Source of the DNA: Anopheles merus
Taxonomy: Eukaryota; Arthropoda; Insecta; Diptera; Culicidae
NCBI RefSeq assembly: GCF_017562075.2
Contig: NC_054084.1
Span: 38,441,499-38,505,498, forward strand
Length of the DNA: 64,000 nt
Direction of reading: 5' to 3'
Shown here: in pieces, positions 25,753 through 37,851 of the stretch
How the letters are laid out: every line of letters begins with the position of its first letter
How positions within the stretch are numbered: position 1 is the first letter of the stretch
The notes under the pieces: model-generated
What the model saw: only the letters and a program-made list of their open reading frames with translations
Database searches by the model: none
Told to the model about the DNA's origin: nothing
Program-made: the position numbers and the translations under genes

Positions 25753-28700
25753 GGATCAAAATGGATCTGTACAGTTGTCTTCTTGTTGTGAATGTTACAA
25801 GAAAAAAAAATGCAACACTCGATTAACTGAAAATGGAAATGCAAGAGCGCCGTCGTCGAATGGCAAATGGCAGCGATACTTGGAATGGATCGAGATTATC
25901 AAGATAACTGAACAGTGAGATGGACCGCCGGAACACATATGCTGCTTGCTTTTATTGTTACCCGTCATTTCCAAGTCCATTAAGCTTGTCCGGAGAATCT
26001 TCTCATTCAATCGGAACATCGTTTTATGGTTCGTTACAGCACTGCAAAACTGCTGACCGTTGTGGTTGAAACCGAAGAGTGTATAATGCTTTTAAATCAT
26101 ACAACTGATAAAGTATTAGGCTTTTTTAAAACTAACACACAATGGGCTTCATAATTTCTATTCTAGTTTTTGTTCATAAAAGGCAATAAAAATTAAAGGA
26201 TAGTTTTGAAAGTTCAATAAACGAATTCAAACGTGTTAAAACTAGTGATTGCTGGAAAAAAATGCACACAAATGTATTTTTACTACGGGCTAGATTTAAG
26301 ACATAAACCAAGAGTTTTTCAATATGAAATAGGAGATAGTTCTGTAATTATATGGAGTACATGAACAGTCGTGGAAAAGATCAGTTGGTGATTGTTGCTT
26401 TTCAGATGGACAGTGATAGACAACAATATTAATATTGGATTCAATAGAGTTTACTTACAAAAATCTTTCAATATCATGAGATACTTTAAGTGCGGACAAT
26501 TTTGTTATAAAAGCACAATTCAAACTAATGGTGCTTGATATGGCCATTTTTCAATTTCAGCGACAATAAGTAAAATTTCAATCATATTTAGTGCAGTGTA
26601 CCTTTCACCAACTTCTGTCCTTTTGTCATGGACATATATAAAAGCATTCCTCCTGGATATGAACTAGAGCAAATCGAAAGCATGGAGCAAACTAGAAAAA
26701 GATTCCACATTCAGCTTATTGATAATCAAACACCCAAATAGAATCTGTTTGCAATTGAAAAGGGCCTATGTGCTTGATAATAAAACTGGTACAGTAATAC
26801 TAGATACAAGTGCCATTTTTATTTGCAGATAAAAGTAAAAAAAATGAATGGATAAATGATTGGTCATGACCAATGATTCTTGGTCAGAAACATAAAACAA
26901 CTTTTGATTTCCAAAATTTAAAAAAAAATCTCATACTTTTAGAGAGCTCATTTGTGAATAGCAAATCTAAAAGATCATGCATTTAATACTATAGGCAAAT
27001 CGATATTTTCACTCTACTAGTGCGTCCTGTCCTTACCTAAATAAGTGCTGTTCGTCAGAACCCAAAATATTTGCAGCGGATCCACGATAAGGCCGATTAG
27101 TTGCAGTATCACTAGTCAAATCCACAACTCGTAGTCACTGCACATGCTTTGCGTGGCGTACCACTGCTATTTCTTTCTCTCGCTTGCGTAGCACACTCAC
27201 ACAAACAGCTTTTTTTAATATATATTTTTTCACTATTTCACTTTTTTTCACTTTTTTCATTTATCTTTATTTGTAATTTTTTATAACTTTCATATATTTT
27301 GCATCCATTAAAAAACACTACCTTCCACTTCTGCTAACTCTCTGGAACACCGTTTCGGCAGCAGCGTGGAATACTTGAGATCACGCATACTCAGAAATAT
27401 CACGCAGGAGAACTTATCAAGTGCAATCACACTTCACGTTCAATGGGAATCTGAAAAAAATGGAAAGGAAATCAACATCAATTAAGATGTGCACTCTAAA
27501 GCAACCGCTCATTAGTATTGAAAACACTTTGCAGCACAAACACACAGACTTTTTGCACCTTTTTTACACCTCCAGAGTAAAACTTTTTCGTGAGCCGTAG
27601 GGGAATGTGTGAGAATAATAGAGCCCACTATCCTAGTGCGTCCCGTTACCCTGTTGGAAGGCAAAGAACAACTTTTATTTGTTCTACACATACATACACA
27701 ATCGATCCAATGCAGTATGGTATGCAGTAAGAACCGAAAGCTAATTCATAACGGGTAAAAATTACAATGCGCATCATCATCACCACACAAACACTGAGAC
27801 ACTAAATGCTTTATTTCCCAATTTTGGCGAGGAATACAGTTATAATTGAATATTTTTTTCCGATTCTTCCCTTTCCCATCAATACAGTAGGAATATGAGC
27901 ACAACACAACTACACCGACCTCCTTATCACCTTGGTACGTCTACTGTTTGCACATACATTTACCACCATGGCACCTCAACAAACACACAAACCACAAACA
28001 CACTAACGTTAACGTCGATGCACTGCGGTAAAATTATTTGGTGAATTTTGCGGGTTCCCGATAATCTGCTTTCTGGTGGCGGATTGCTTTCCGCACGTAC
28101 TCTGCCTACTTGTTTACCACGCCGCAAAAAAAACTACGCTTTGAGCGCGCAGATCATTGCTAGTCGTTTTTTGGTCGCGCTAGAATGTTGCCGTCGTGAA
28201 GACTGTGTATTTTGAAACCGCATCCAAAGGTTGAGGCGCTTTGGGCGCTTTTCTCAAGAGGTCATTTGTTTCCGTACCACAAATTCACGGTAAAGCACCA
28301 CCGGGTTTGGAGGTTTGTAATAAACATTTACGCTATCATGGGTTACAGCTGACTTTGTAGACATATTAATCCAAAAACACTAGGACAAGAAAACCTTCGT
28401 GGTAGGTGGAAACTTAGCACACTTACTCAATGATTTACATACAAATATAAAAAAGGTGAAGATTTGACACTTTCTAACTTTTTCCACCCTTTTTTACTAC
28501 TCCAGATAATCACTCATCACTGAGCGTTGCCAGTGCACCTTGACATTGGTGGATTTTTTTTGTGCTGCGGTTATCCAACACACTTTTCGTTCGCGGCAGA
28601 AAGACGAACTTGTTGTGAAGTGTTGTGCTCCACTTGTGCCACGAAACGCAGACTCGGAGAAAGGTTTGTGCTGTAGTTGCGAGGATGATGTTTCGGCGCC

Positions 28701-31700
28701 TTTATTTTGTATGTGTGTATAAGAAGGCTTTCCTTTTCAATCTACACACCAGCCGCCCTGAAGGCATGAAGTGATACACTTCTACGAAACGTTGAAGCCA
28801 TATTTTGCTTTTGCTTTCTCCACTGTACACGTTAGAGCTTTAAATCCTTCAAACATGAAGTGTGGGTGCATACTTCTTTCGCTTTTGCTTGATACACACA
28901 CACACACACACACATCGAAACAAACTTTTCCACACGCACTTAGTGGCCAAGGCTGTTTTCTTTCCCTTGGTGTAATGATTTTACTAACTTCTTTCAGCAT
29001 GTGGTAGTGCAGTGTTTAAACCATGTGAAATAATTTGATGAAAAACGGAAGCTGTTAACAATAAATGACACCGGTATGTACTACCATTATTAACCGGTAT
29101 CAGCTATCAAACTATTCGAAAACCACTCAAACTTCATGAAATAACAAAACTGAATCTCACTTTTTTAGGAAAGAAGCTTTAAAGCATCCACACTCTCACG
29201 GAATAGAGTCGCACCTTATCACTATCATTGAGAATGTCGTAAGTATACAACAATGAATGCTCTGTTATGTTTACGATTCAAATAACATCGTAAAGTCGAT
29301 CCCTTTAGATAAAGTATAGCCTAAAACCACTGCGGTCCTGACTGCGGTCAAAGACAAACTAACGGGTAGTAACAACCACCAGACCAAAACCCAAATGACA
29401 AAGTTCATTTCATTCCGTCGTGTTGGTAGATTCAACGCAACGTTCAATCGTATGAATGAACAAAGTCCGATATGGCAGCTGAAAAAGCTCCGAACTGGAA
29501 TGGTGGGAAAGTTTTTCGTGCTTTACTCGTAAGTGTTTATTTTTCACTTCGGCTATTGTTTCTCCATTTTCGATGGCGCAGGCGCATGTTGAATTTCCCC
29601 TAATGTTTTGGTTGATGCACCCGATGGTACAATACACACCTTTTTTCCTGCCACGTGGCGAATACATTTCGTGTTGGGGAAGGGCGAGCTTTTCCGTTTT
29701 CGATTTTGCATCGTCGTATCGTTGTGAGATGATCGTCCATCCCATGACAGCAATATTTATCATCTGGAAGAGCAATTCGGTGACCACAAAAAACAACAAC
29801 AACCACAGTCTGATGCTGGTCCATTCATTGCCATAAAGAGAACGAAATAGGGGGATTTACAGCACTACAAAAAAAAACATAACTGATATAATTTGCAGTC
29901 GAACGTTTTAACACAGAATGCACACGTTGACAAAATCAAGGAGATAGACGAGGATTGCATTGTGTTGTGTTTATTAGTAAAGAGTTCGAGAGAGCCCAGT
30001 TTCTGGATTGAATATGCCATGCAGCAATATATTTTATTACTAGTTCAATCATAATCAAAAAAATATTTCATTTTTCAATCAAAAGAAAAAATTGATGATT
30101 TATTTGTAACGGAAGTTATGAAAAGTGACATAGATCAACCTACTCTTTTTTTCAAATATGAGCTTTCCTGTCCCTGTTCCTGACCTCTGAATCTATGGTT
30201 AAGAACAGTAGTACACAACTATAAGGCTGCACTTGTTAATCGAGTTCTATTAAGCGCAATGATTAGAAAATTCCAATTCTGTAATTAATTATGAGATAAC
30301 AAGTGTTTAGAGAACAATCGTCATGAAACTCACAACAAAATAATAAGAAAAACAAACCTTATTTCTTGCTATAATTCTTCATTATAATAAAAGAAAATAT
30401 GTATAAATGTTTAATGTTGATTTAGTTTTTAGATTTACAATCAATACATTTTGTTGCAAAATTTAAAGACTTTTTGATTGGTTTGAATGATTTTTATCGT
30501 TTTCTTTATTGAACTCATAAATTCAATTGATTTCTTCCTGAAAATGGCATTTTATTTCATTTTGCTACATTTTTTGTTGCAACCATTTTCTGATCGGGCT
30601 TAGGTAAAATGTTAAAAATACACACTATTGTACATTATTTTTCCCAACAGAATATCTCGGCCACGGATGCCAGACCGCAAAGAAAAACAACTGACATACA
30701 ACAACAAAAATGTGAAAACGAATTCAGGCATACAAACAAAGCTCCTCAATAGTTGCTTAAGGTAGCTGTAGTGGTTTTTATATTTCCTAATGCTGGTCCC
30801 TACTTCCCGTGAACCTTTGCTAGCCTGATTGCAACCATCAGCTCGGTTTCGGTCCATTAGCCAACAAAGCTCTACAGATTTGCTCTTCATGCCACACAGA
30901 TGAGTGCCATATTGATGCTTCAAAGGTCACTGAACCAGACAGAGTAAGAAACAATCTTGACTTTGAAGTAGTTTGATGTAACAGAACTGTAAATATTAAA
31001 GATAGAAACATGTTTTGAATGTAGCTTGGAAGAATTTCCTAATTTAGTTTTGAAAAATGTTTCCATTTTTATTCTTTAATGTGTTTAATGTGTTCAACCT
31101 TCTGCAAACCCTTCTTTTGATTATTAATTTTTATACCAATTGTTCAAAACCATTACTTGTGCTACTTGAAATCGCCCGAAAAATTCAAAACACATAGAAG
31201 CCATTATTGCACTACATTAAATACCATGAGCACTTTCTGATCCAATTTACAGGCAGAAAAATTGATTAATTTTTTGAAGTATCAATCGACAGTTGTTCAA
31301 TTACATTTCATTGGCCTTTGAATTGTCGACAATCTTCGGTTAACCAGCACTGTCACTCTATGTTAATTTAATGCCTTCTGGTTTATCTGGAAACATAGGA
31401 GATGGTACAGTGAAGAGTGCCGGTATAAAAGGATGTTTAATTTGAGCAGTCATAAGGATTTTTTATAAGACATCATTGACATTGAACGAGGAAAGCTTCT
31501 GTGTACCGTGAAACATCATTGAACTAGCGAGCAGAAGTTTTGAATGATACTCATAAACCGACTGGGGTCGTCCCCGTTTCGATGTTAGATTTTGTGGAAG
31601 GTCGTACAAATAGGATCAATGATTTCGATTGACAGGTCGTACCAGTAAAAGGAAGATGCATGGCAATAAAAAAGGCACATGGATTTATTCCAAGTCCGGT

Positions 31701-32769
31701 AAAAACATTTTCTAACAGTACTGCTTGCAATACCGAAACGAAACGTATGCTCATTGTATGGGACGAACCATTCTTTGAAATTATTGAAGAGTTTTACGAG
31801 GTTGGTGGGCAAACCGCTCGGTGATTTAAATATAGGATGGTATGCATAAAATGTGTTTTTTATCGTTCACTTTACAATCCAGCATAATTCACTTATTCGT
31901 CAGAGGTGCTAACATGCCCATCTGTTATATTAATATTTGCAGAAATGGATAACTGGTAAGTGTTTCCCTTGAAAGCAAATAAATAAATCCTCAACGGAGC
32001 GCAACTAATAATCAATGTGTAGGAATGACATTGTACATATTTTCTCAAACAGCATTTTAAATTGGTTTCTGTAAGTTTTTGATAACCACCCTAAGCTTAA
32101 TTTTAACATTGGGCTATATTTGGTCACTATTACTAAAACTTGCACTGAGTGAAAAATTTAAAATGCTAATCGTATTATAAAAGGAAAAAAACAATTTTCA
32201 AACCAGTATCACAACTGTCAGAGCAGCCTTTGGCCCCCATACTTGCATCAGTGGACGCCAGTATCCTGCAAAATTAACCATAATAGGCGCACGGGCAAGT
32301 AAACGAATGACCGTAATGAGCAAAGCAAAATTGAACTTAATTTAAATCAGGAAAAGGAAATTTATACCCTCACAAACCATTGTGACTGGTGGCAGGTTTT
32401 GAAAAAAGTTTGTGGAGCCTTGGGATGAATGCTAATAAGTGGAGAACGTGCAGCACATTCAACAGCTTTAACAGAAAGCCAAATGGCAGTTGGTAAGAAA
32501 CAATTTAATCAGAAAAAGTTCAATAGGAAAGGCGCCCACATTTTCTTAAGTTATCTTTTGTGGATTTATGTGTAGATGTGTGTGTGTGTGTGTTTTGTGT
32601 TTTGTTCATTCGTAGTTGGTAGTATTGTTGGGTAAATAATAAGTTTGTCTTAGAAGAGAGTTGATGTGACAAGATGAAAACTTATCACATTTTGTGCTAT
32701 TTTTTAAGAAATTGATTTCGCCGCATTCAGAACAAAGAACGTTACATGGTTTTATTATTAATACACATA
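25753..32769. other. long non-coding stretch
   Basis: Seven kilobases, mostly AT-rich. A short CA run lies at 28893-28914, around which both strands appear open by chance. The frames at 29410-29836 overlap on both strands. No domains, splice-bounded exons or element termini were recognised. 27.0-28.5 kb is somewhat more GC-balanced and could hold untranslated exon sequence, but nothing decides this. Confidence 0.45.
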
Positions 32770-33263
32770 CGGCATCAGCACAATATTCCGAGCGAAAAAA
32801 TTCGATCAATCTGGCTGTCATTTTGGTGTCATTTGATACTCATTTCGCCACCAAGGTGTTCATTTTACTGGTCTTTTTGAAAACTGGTAAACCATGACAC
32901 TCACGAGCTAAATGAACTATGCTTAAAAAATTCGATCGTTCCGCTTTGTATGGGGAAAAATCCGCGATGCATTGAGCAGCGGAAATTATCGAATATCAGA
33001 AAAATGCCATAAATCAAGTTTGATGTTTTGTAAAAACGTTATGCAAAAGCAAGTCGGTAAATGTGTTGGTTGTTTTTCAATATTTTGGGTGATAAAAAAT
33101 ATTTTAATAAATATAAAAAATGGTTTCCCTACACTAAATACTGAAAAAATAGTTACATACTATTTAGTAGGTAATAGTTTACCTACTGAAAGAAATAGTT
33201 ACACTGTCAGTCTTGCGTGAAAGCCCATCGAATTTTTTCGATCAAAAACTGGTGCTGAGGCCG
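32770..33263. mobile_element. possible inverted-repeat element (about 494 bp)
   Basis: The left 38 bp (32770-32807, starting CGGCATCAGCAC) and the reverse complement of the right 38 bp (33226-33263, starting CGGCCTCAGCAC) align with several mismatches and share the exact core CGAAAAAATTCGAT. A third copy of AAAAAATTCGATCG lies inside at about 32926. The interior near 33155-33205 also has a smaller palindromic ACTATTTAGTAGG / CCTACT arrangement. No clear target duplication and no transposase were seen. An old MITE is the likeliest reading. Confidence 0.4.
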
Positions 33264-35562
33264 ACGGTCTTATGGATTCTAGTTATTTATTGGAGTGAAA
33301 AATTGAACGATCGCATTCAATTACTGGGAAACTTACACCTTTTATATGCAATTATTGGGACTGACCACAGAGCTTAAATCGATTGAAAAATGATGAATAT
33401 AATCAAAACGCTCTAAGCTTTCGTCGAATTTCAGCGATGTCTGACATTCTGCTTCCAATAGCTAGTTACATACTTTCCCAGTATGACGGAATGATTTATA
33501 AACCCTTCACACCCTTCTCTTGTTATCAAACACAACCTACAAACAAACAAACAACCGACACTTTGGTTCTGTTTGCCCAGTAGCTCAAATCGTTCAGTTA
33601 TTTTCACATTCTTCTGGGACTGCCGGGGAACATTTTCAACCGAACTGTGTGATGAAGCGGAAGTGTGGTGGCAAGAATTGTTTGAGAAATCAATTAAACC
33701 TTTCTCTTTTTGCTTTCATCGCGGGGTCCACGTGGTTGGTCCTGGGAGGGAATGGAAACTGATTATCAATTTTTCAATCAGCAAATCTACCAGCACAAGG
33801 CTGAACGAAGGACGAGTGCTGAAGGGTGCCAGCCTGTTGTTCTGACCCAACCTATGTTTTGAAGGAATGTCTGTCTCAGTGGCATGATTGCGATTTTTAT
33901 AGTTTTGTTTTACTACTACGGGCGGAAACAGGCGGCCAAGGAATTGCGGAAAGGAAGAAATGGAATGGGGGTAGAGTGATTTTATTTAATTTTCTCACCC
34001 ATGATGCTAGTACTCTCTAGCTCGTGATCCCCAAAACAACCCGAACACAATCTCCTGCTTGCTTCTTTTCTTGCTAATCGATTTTAGCACCATCATATTG
34101 TATATCCCTCATACAGCAATAAGTTGTCAGTCTCTTCCCGCAAGCATCATTGAACCAGACAGTGTTATTTGTTATCTTTATTAGCTATTTGTGTAAGGAT
34201 CGAACATGAAGCGGCTGTTTTAGAAGAGGATAGAGCCATTTTCTTAGCCGTTCACTCTCTTCAGCAACGCTGAGGGACATGGCTGTTTCGATCTCCGTTT
34301 CGATTTTGATAATATTCCCAACAGTCCGCTGTCTAAAATGTCATGTTCCATTAAACTTAATAAGCCAAACGATTTGCTAATTATGCAATTCAAGTAATCC
34401 TGAGTGCAAGTGGAGTGTTTTCGTCTTTTCTACATCCAATTTTCCACTTGCAGCTTTCAACGAGTAAAAATGCGAATTTCGCATACTGACAGGACTGAGC
34501 CGTGCCGGTTCGAAATTCCACTTCATGAAACCGACGCCAGCAACGGCAGAGCGTATTGAGGAATATGAGACAAGGCGCCATTTGTTTATGTCGGATAAGA
34601 TTTAACTGCGGAAAACGATGGTTGGCAATTTCCTTAACGTCCAGTAATTGAAATCCCCAAATCGAAGACTAGTTCAGCCCGATACGGCTGATATCATAGC
34701 CCGTGAGTTAATTGGATCAGTTACCGTTTGTTCCCTGTTGTGTTGGCTGCAAAATGTTACTGCGATAGTCATTCAATTTACATCAGTAAAGTAGTTTTGA
34801 CAAGGAAGATGAGTTTTCTAGTTTTTGTTTATGTTTTAAGTTCACACTCTCAACATTTTTTGATTATATGTATCCTAATCCAATGATTAACTTAGGTTTG
34901 CATCAATATATGCTTTTCAGGTTTCATAGTTGTTGAAGACCAAATATAACAATAATTAATCAGAAACCTCAGATACCTAATCAGCACGTAATCGCTTAAT
35001 ACAGCGCCTACCACAACTATATGGACAGTCATTAATCGCAATTTGCGGAAAATCTATTAGAGATAGATAAAAACAGTGAATGTATGAGTTGTGCAGAATA
35101 CTATTTTACATCTTTGTGTATTGTTTTCGATTTTTTTTTATCTCGTTTTTACACGACTTATGACGAAAAAGCAAATTTATGGTCGTACCATAACTATAAA
35201 GACACTTCGAAAAACAAGTTTTATGTGTAAACTTACGCATTTAAAAATCGTTCAAAAATATACATAACATATTCTGGAAAGATTTTACAGAATTATATTT
35301 TTGTACGATTTTTAAAAAAGTGTGTTTATAACTTATTTTAAGATTTTATAAGTTGTATAAGAGTAATTATCAAAATATGTTTTCATAACATTCAAAACAT
35401 TCATTAAAATAATTGTGTTTTCACCTGTAATTATTGTTTAGAAAATGCAAACCAAAGTATGTAAAAAGATTTTCAAACATTGTTTTGAAACTGCCATGAG
35501 AACCTTATCAATTTTGTGAACAACGGTTCAAAACTGATCCGATCAAACAAAATTGACAAAAA
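33264..35562. other. non-coding stretch before the gypsy element
   Basis: Frames at 33383-34020 overlap one another without motifs. 34.8-35.5 kb is strongly AT-rich. Nothing else was recognised. Confidence 0.5.
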
Positions 35563-35567
35563 AGCCT

Positions 35568-35695
35568 TGTAGTGTATGCGTGAGGTTTTAGTTTAAGAGT
35601 AATATGTATTAGTATATGTGAGTTTAAAGTGTAACTTGTATTTTTAATAAAGTGGGTCAGTCTAGTCCAGTCCGTCGATACGTATAGATGTCACA
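35568..35695 (+). repeat. 5' LTR (128 bp)
   Basis: Begins TGTAGTGTATGCGTGAGG and ends GATGTCACA. It differs from the 3' LTR at two positions (T at 35624 and 35644, G in the other copy). An AATAAA polyadenylation signal lies at 35646-35651. An ATG at 35688 near its 3' edge is in frame with gag. Confidence 0.97.
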
Positions 35696-35894
35696 AATTG
35701 GCGACGAGGATAAAGTCAAGCCTGTTTTAAACAAGCCCGTAGTAAAAGTCGAAGTGTTAAAAATGAATACTATGGTAAACATTGAACCCTACGTCTTGGG
35801 AGAATGTTTTAAGGAGTACACTAGTCGGCTTGAAATGTTTTTCTTGGTCAACGATGTGTCCGAAGAGAAGAAAGTGCCGATCATGGTGACAATG
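35688..35894 (+). pseudogene. gag: gypsy gag, N-terminal part
   Basis: The frame opens at ATG 35688, inside the LTR edge, and reads through the primer site. An internal ATG at 35763 (residue 26) is an alternative start. The peptide resembles the N-terminal capsid region of mag-like Gag (YTSRLEMFFLVNDVSEEKKV). Coding homology stops abruptly at 35894, where a 976-bp inverted-repeat insertion begins, and resumes at about 36876 in the same sense. Without the insertion the two parts would be continuous in frame. Confidence 0.85.
35699..35711 (+). promoter_or_regulatory. primer binding site, tRNA-Ser type
   Basis: TGGCGACGAGGAT starts four bases after the 5' LTR. It is complementary to the 3' end (with CCA) of the insect tRNA-Ser(GCU) acceptor and T arm as I recall it. 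mag-clade elements are known to use tRNA-Ser. Confidence 0.75.
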
Positions 35895-36870
35895 CACATT
35901 GGGCAAACGCCTGTATAAAAATCGAAAAACCAACTTCATCGCAGGTTAACACCATAATCATATCCTTAAAATAGATACTTAAACATAGTTGAAACCAAAA
36001 TATTTCACGTTTTTATCTTAAACTTACTGAGAGGTAGGCCATCAAAGTGTAAACTTTTTGTTTTTTGTCCCAATTTTGAGCTATTTTTCGACCGAACATA
36101 AACCATCATATTTTAGTATATGATGGTTAGATTTTGATAATTAATGTGTCATTGGAAAGGTTTTTTGTCATACTTTGATGTAATGTCTGAATATTTTTTA
36201 AAAACTTGTTTTTAAATTTTATAAGTTATTAAAAACCAAACATCACTGCCGAATTTTTGGATATTTTCATTTTGGAGAGTGATTTTTTTTATGATTCGAC
36301 TCGATTTCACTCGTGTGTCGTATATCATAGGAAAGATCAACATTTTTCCTACGTTTTTACGTTGAAATTAGCTGCGACTATCCGCGACCCCGAAAATTAT
36401 TGAATTTTTTCTTGAAAATAGCGCGAGCGATTTTGACGTGTTGTTGTATGAGCCATACACCACCAGTATCCAACTACCCGTCATAAACGGGCATTTGAAA
36501 CAAACAGGCAGAAAACAAAGCTGAAGAAGAAAAACAGTTTAAAAAAGGTAGTAGGATAGGAAACGGCTCTTTTCCAAACAAACCATGAAAAACACAACTT
36601 TTTTAGCGCGTAATACTTTAAAAATTCGTTTTCAGTCAGAAACTTATTCCGCCTTCGTTTTAATTGCTAACAATTATTATTAATGCTGTTAACTGATACG
36701 CAATAATGCAATGTTGTGAGCAATAATTATTAAGTTTTATTCGCTGTCTTGACGATTTTAGTATAGGACTACCCTTTATAGTAAGATAAATTGTATTGAA
36801 TAAAGAAAAATTACAATAGCACGAGGAATCGATTTTCATCCCGGCGTTTGTATGGCGGTTGCCCACTGTG
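35895..36870. mobile_element. 976-bp inverted-repeat insertion splitting gag
   Basis: The left end reads CACATTGGGCAAACGCC. The right end, reverse-complemented, reads CACAGTGGGCAACCGCC (15 of 17 identical). Flanks are CAATG (35890-35894) and TAATG (36871-36875), a 5-bp duplication with one mismatch. The interior is AT-rich with no transposase frame, so it is non-autonomous. The terminal heptamer CACAGTG/CACATTG and 5-bp duplication resemble Transib elements, but other CAC-ended families cannot be excluded. It must post-date insertion of the gypsy copy or its parent. Confidence 0.8.
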
Positions 36871-36875
36871 TAATG

Positions 36876-37505
36876 GCGGGAGCGTCATTGTATTCAGCAG
36901 CAGTAAAGATTTGTTCACCGGATGATCCACGAGAAAAGTCGTATAAGGATTTAGTGAATGCCTTAAGTGAATATTTCACACCAGTGGAGAATATCGTGTC
37001 GGAGCGCTACCAGTTTCGTAAGCTGAAACAGTCATCGGATCAGTCGATAAACGACTACATTATCAGCCTTAAAGCGAAAGCGCAATCGTGCGATTATGGA
37101 TCGTTTTTACCGGATGCGCTAAGGGATCAGTTTGTTGCTGGAATCCGACACCATGAGCTACGGACGCGGTTGCTGAGAGAATCGAGAGTGAAATTTGCAG
37201 ATGCGTGTGAAATAGCGCGTTCGTGGGAAGCGGCGCAGCAGCAGAACGCAGCGATGGTGGAGAAGGAGATGCATGCGGTAGCGAGCGTGCGTAAAACGCC
37301 TGTACAGCAGCAGAGCAAGCAGTTGGAACGAGAGTATGTGTATCGTCGAAGCAGCCAGGAGCAAAAGACAAGTGCGGAGTGTCATCGTTGGGGGACGTGC
37401 GCACAATCCTGCAACTTGTCCAGCAAAAGCGTGGAAGTGTTACGTTTGTGGAAAAATGGGACACGTTTCGTCGAAGTGTCGGTTTGCAAAAAAACATATG
37501 AGTAA
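36876..37505 (+). pseudogene. gag: gypsy gag, capsid C-terminal part, frameshifted at the zinc knuckle
   Basis: The frame continues the capsid domain (for example KSYKDLVNALSEYFTPVENI) and a Gln/Glu-rich stretch, then reaches the first CCHC knuckle. There, near 37389-37394, the first two Cys lie in this frame but the His and last Cys lie in the next one. About two bases appear to be missing (or one extra) in a G-run. The original frame then runs out of family similarity and stops at 37505. The break is inside the knuckle, so it looks like a mutation rather than a programmed gag-pol shift. Confidence 0.85.
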
Positions 37506-37851
37506 CGCTAGTAGAGGTCAGCTACGGAAAGTAGATTGCGATAAAGGTCAAAATCCTCAGATGGTCCGTCTTGCTTGTAAAAGTAAGCAATTAGAGTTTG
37601 AGATAGATTGCGGTGCGTGTGTTAGTGTAATTTCGGAAGAAACATATACTAAAATGTTCGACGATGTACAAATACTACCAACCGAGGAATCCTTTTTCTC
37701 AGCGTCAGGGCAAGCGATAAAGCCAATGGGAAAAATGTGTGTAAAAGTGGAAATAGCGAGGCGCGCTAATTTATTTGAATTAGAACTAATAATAATTCGA
37801 TCGGAAAGAAGTGTTACGCCACTGCTAGGAAGGTTAGAGGAAATTGGTTAG
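37392..37851 (+). pseudogene. pol: gypsy zinc knuckle and protease
   Basis: In the shifted frame the rest of knuckle 1 is followed by a complete second knuckle (CYVCGKMGHVSSKC, CX2CX4HX4C) and then a retropepsin-like segment with IDCGACVSVI. The usual active site is DTG or DSG; here it is DCG, possibly inactivating. The frame ends at a TAG (37849) just after the conserved PLLGR motif that normally leads into RT. An apparent 8-bp insertion (about 37834-37841) has shifted the frame. Nucleic-acid binding and polyprotein processing are the family roles. Confidence 0.85.

Noticed and set aside
25635..25844. Minus frame with Met-Ser repeats
   Set aside because: It is the translation of the CATAGA array.
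37069..37497. 142-codon minus-strand frame
   Set aside because: Antisense shadow of gypsy gag; the plus strand carries recognisable capsid and zinc-knuckle motifs.
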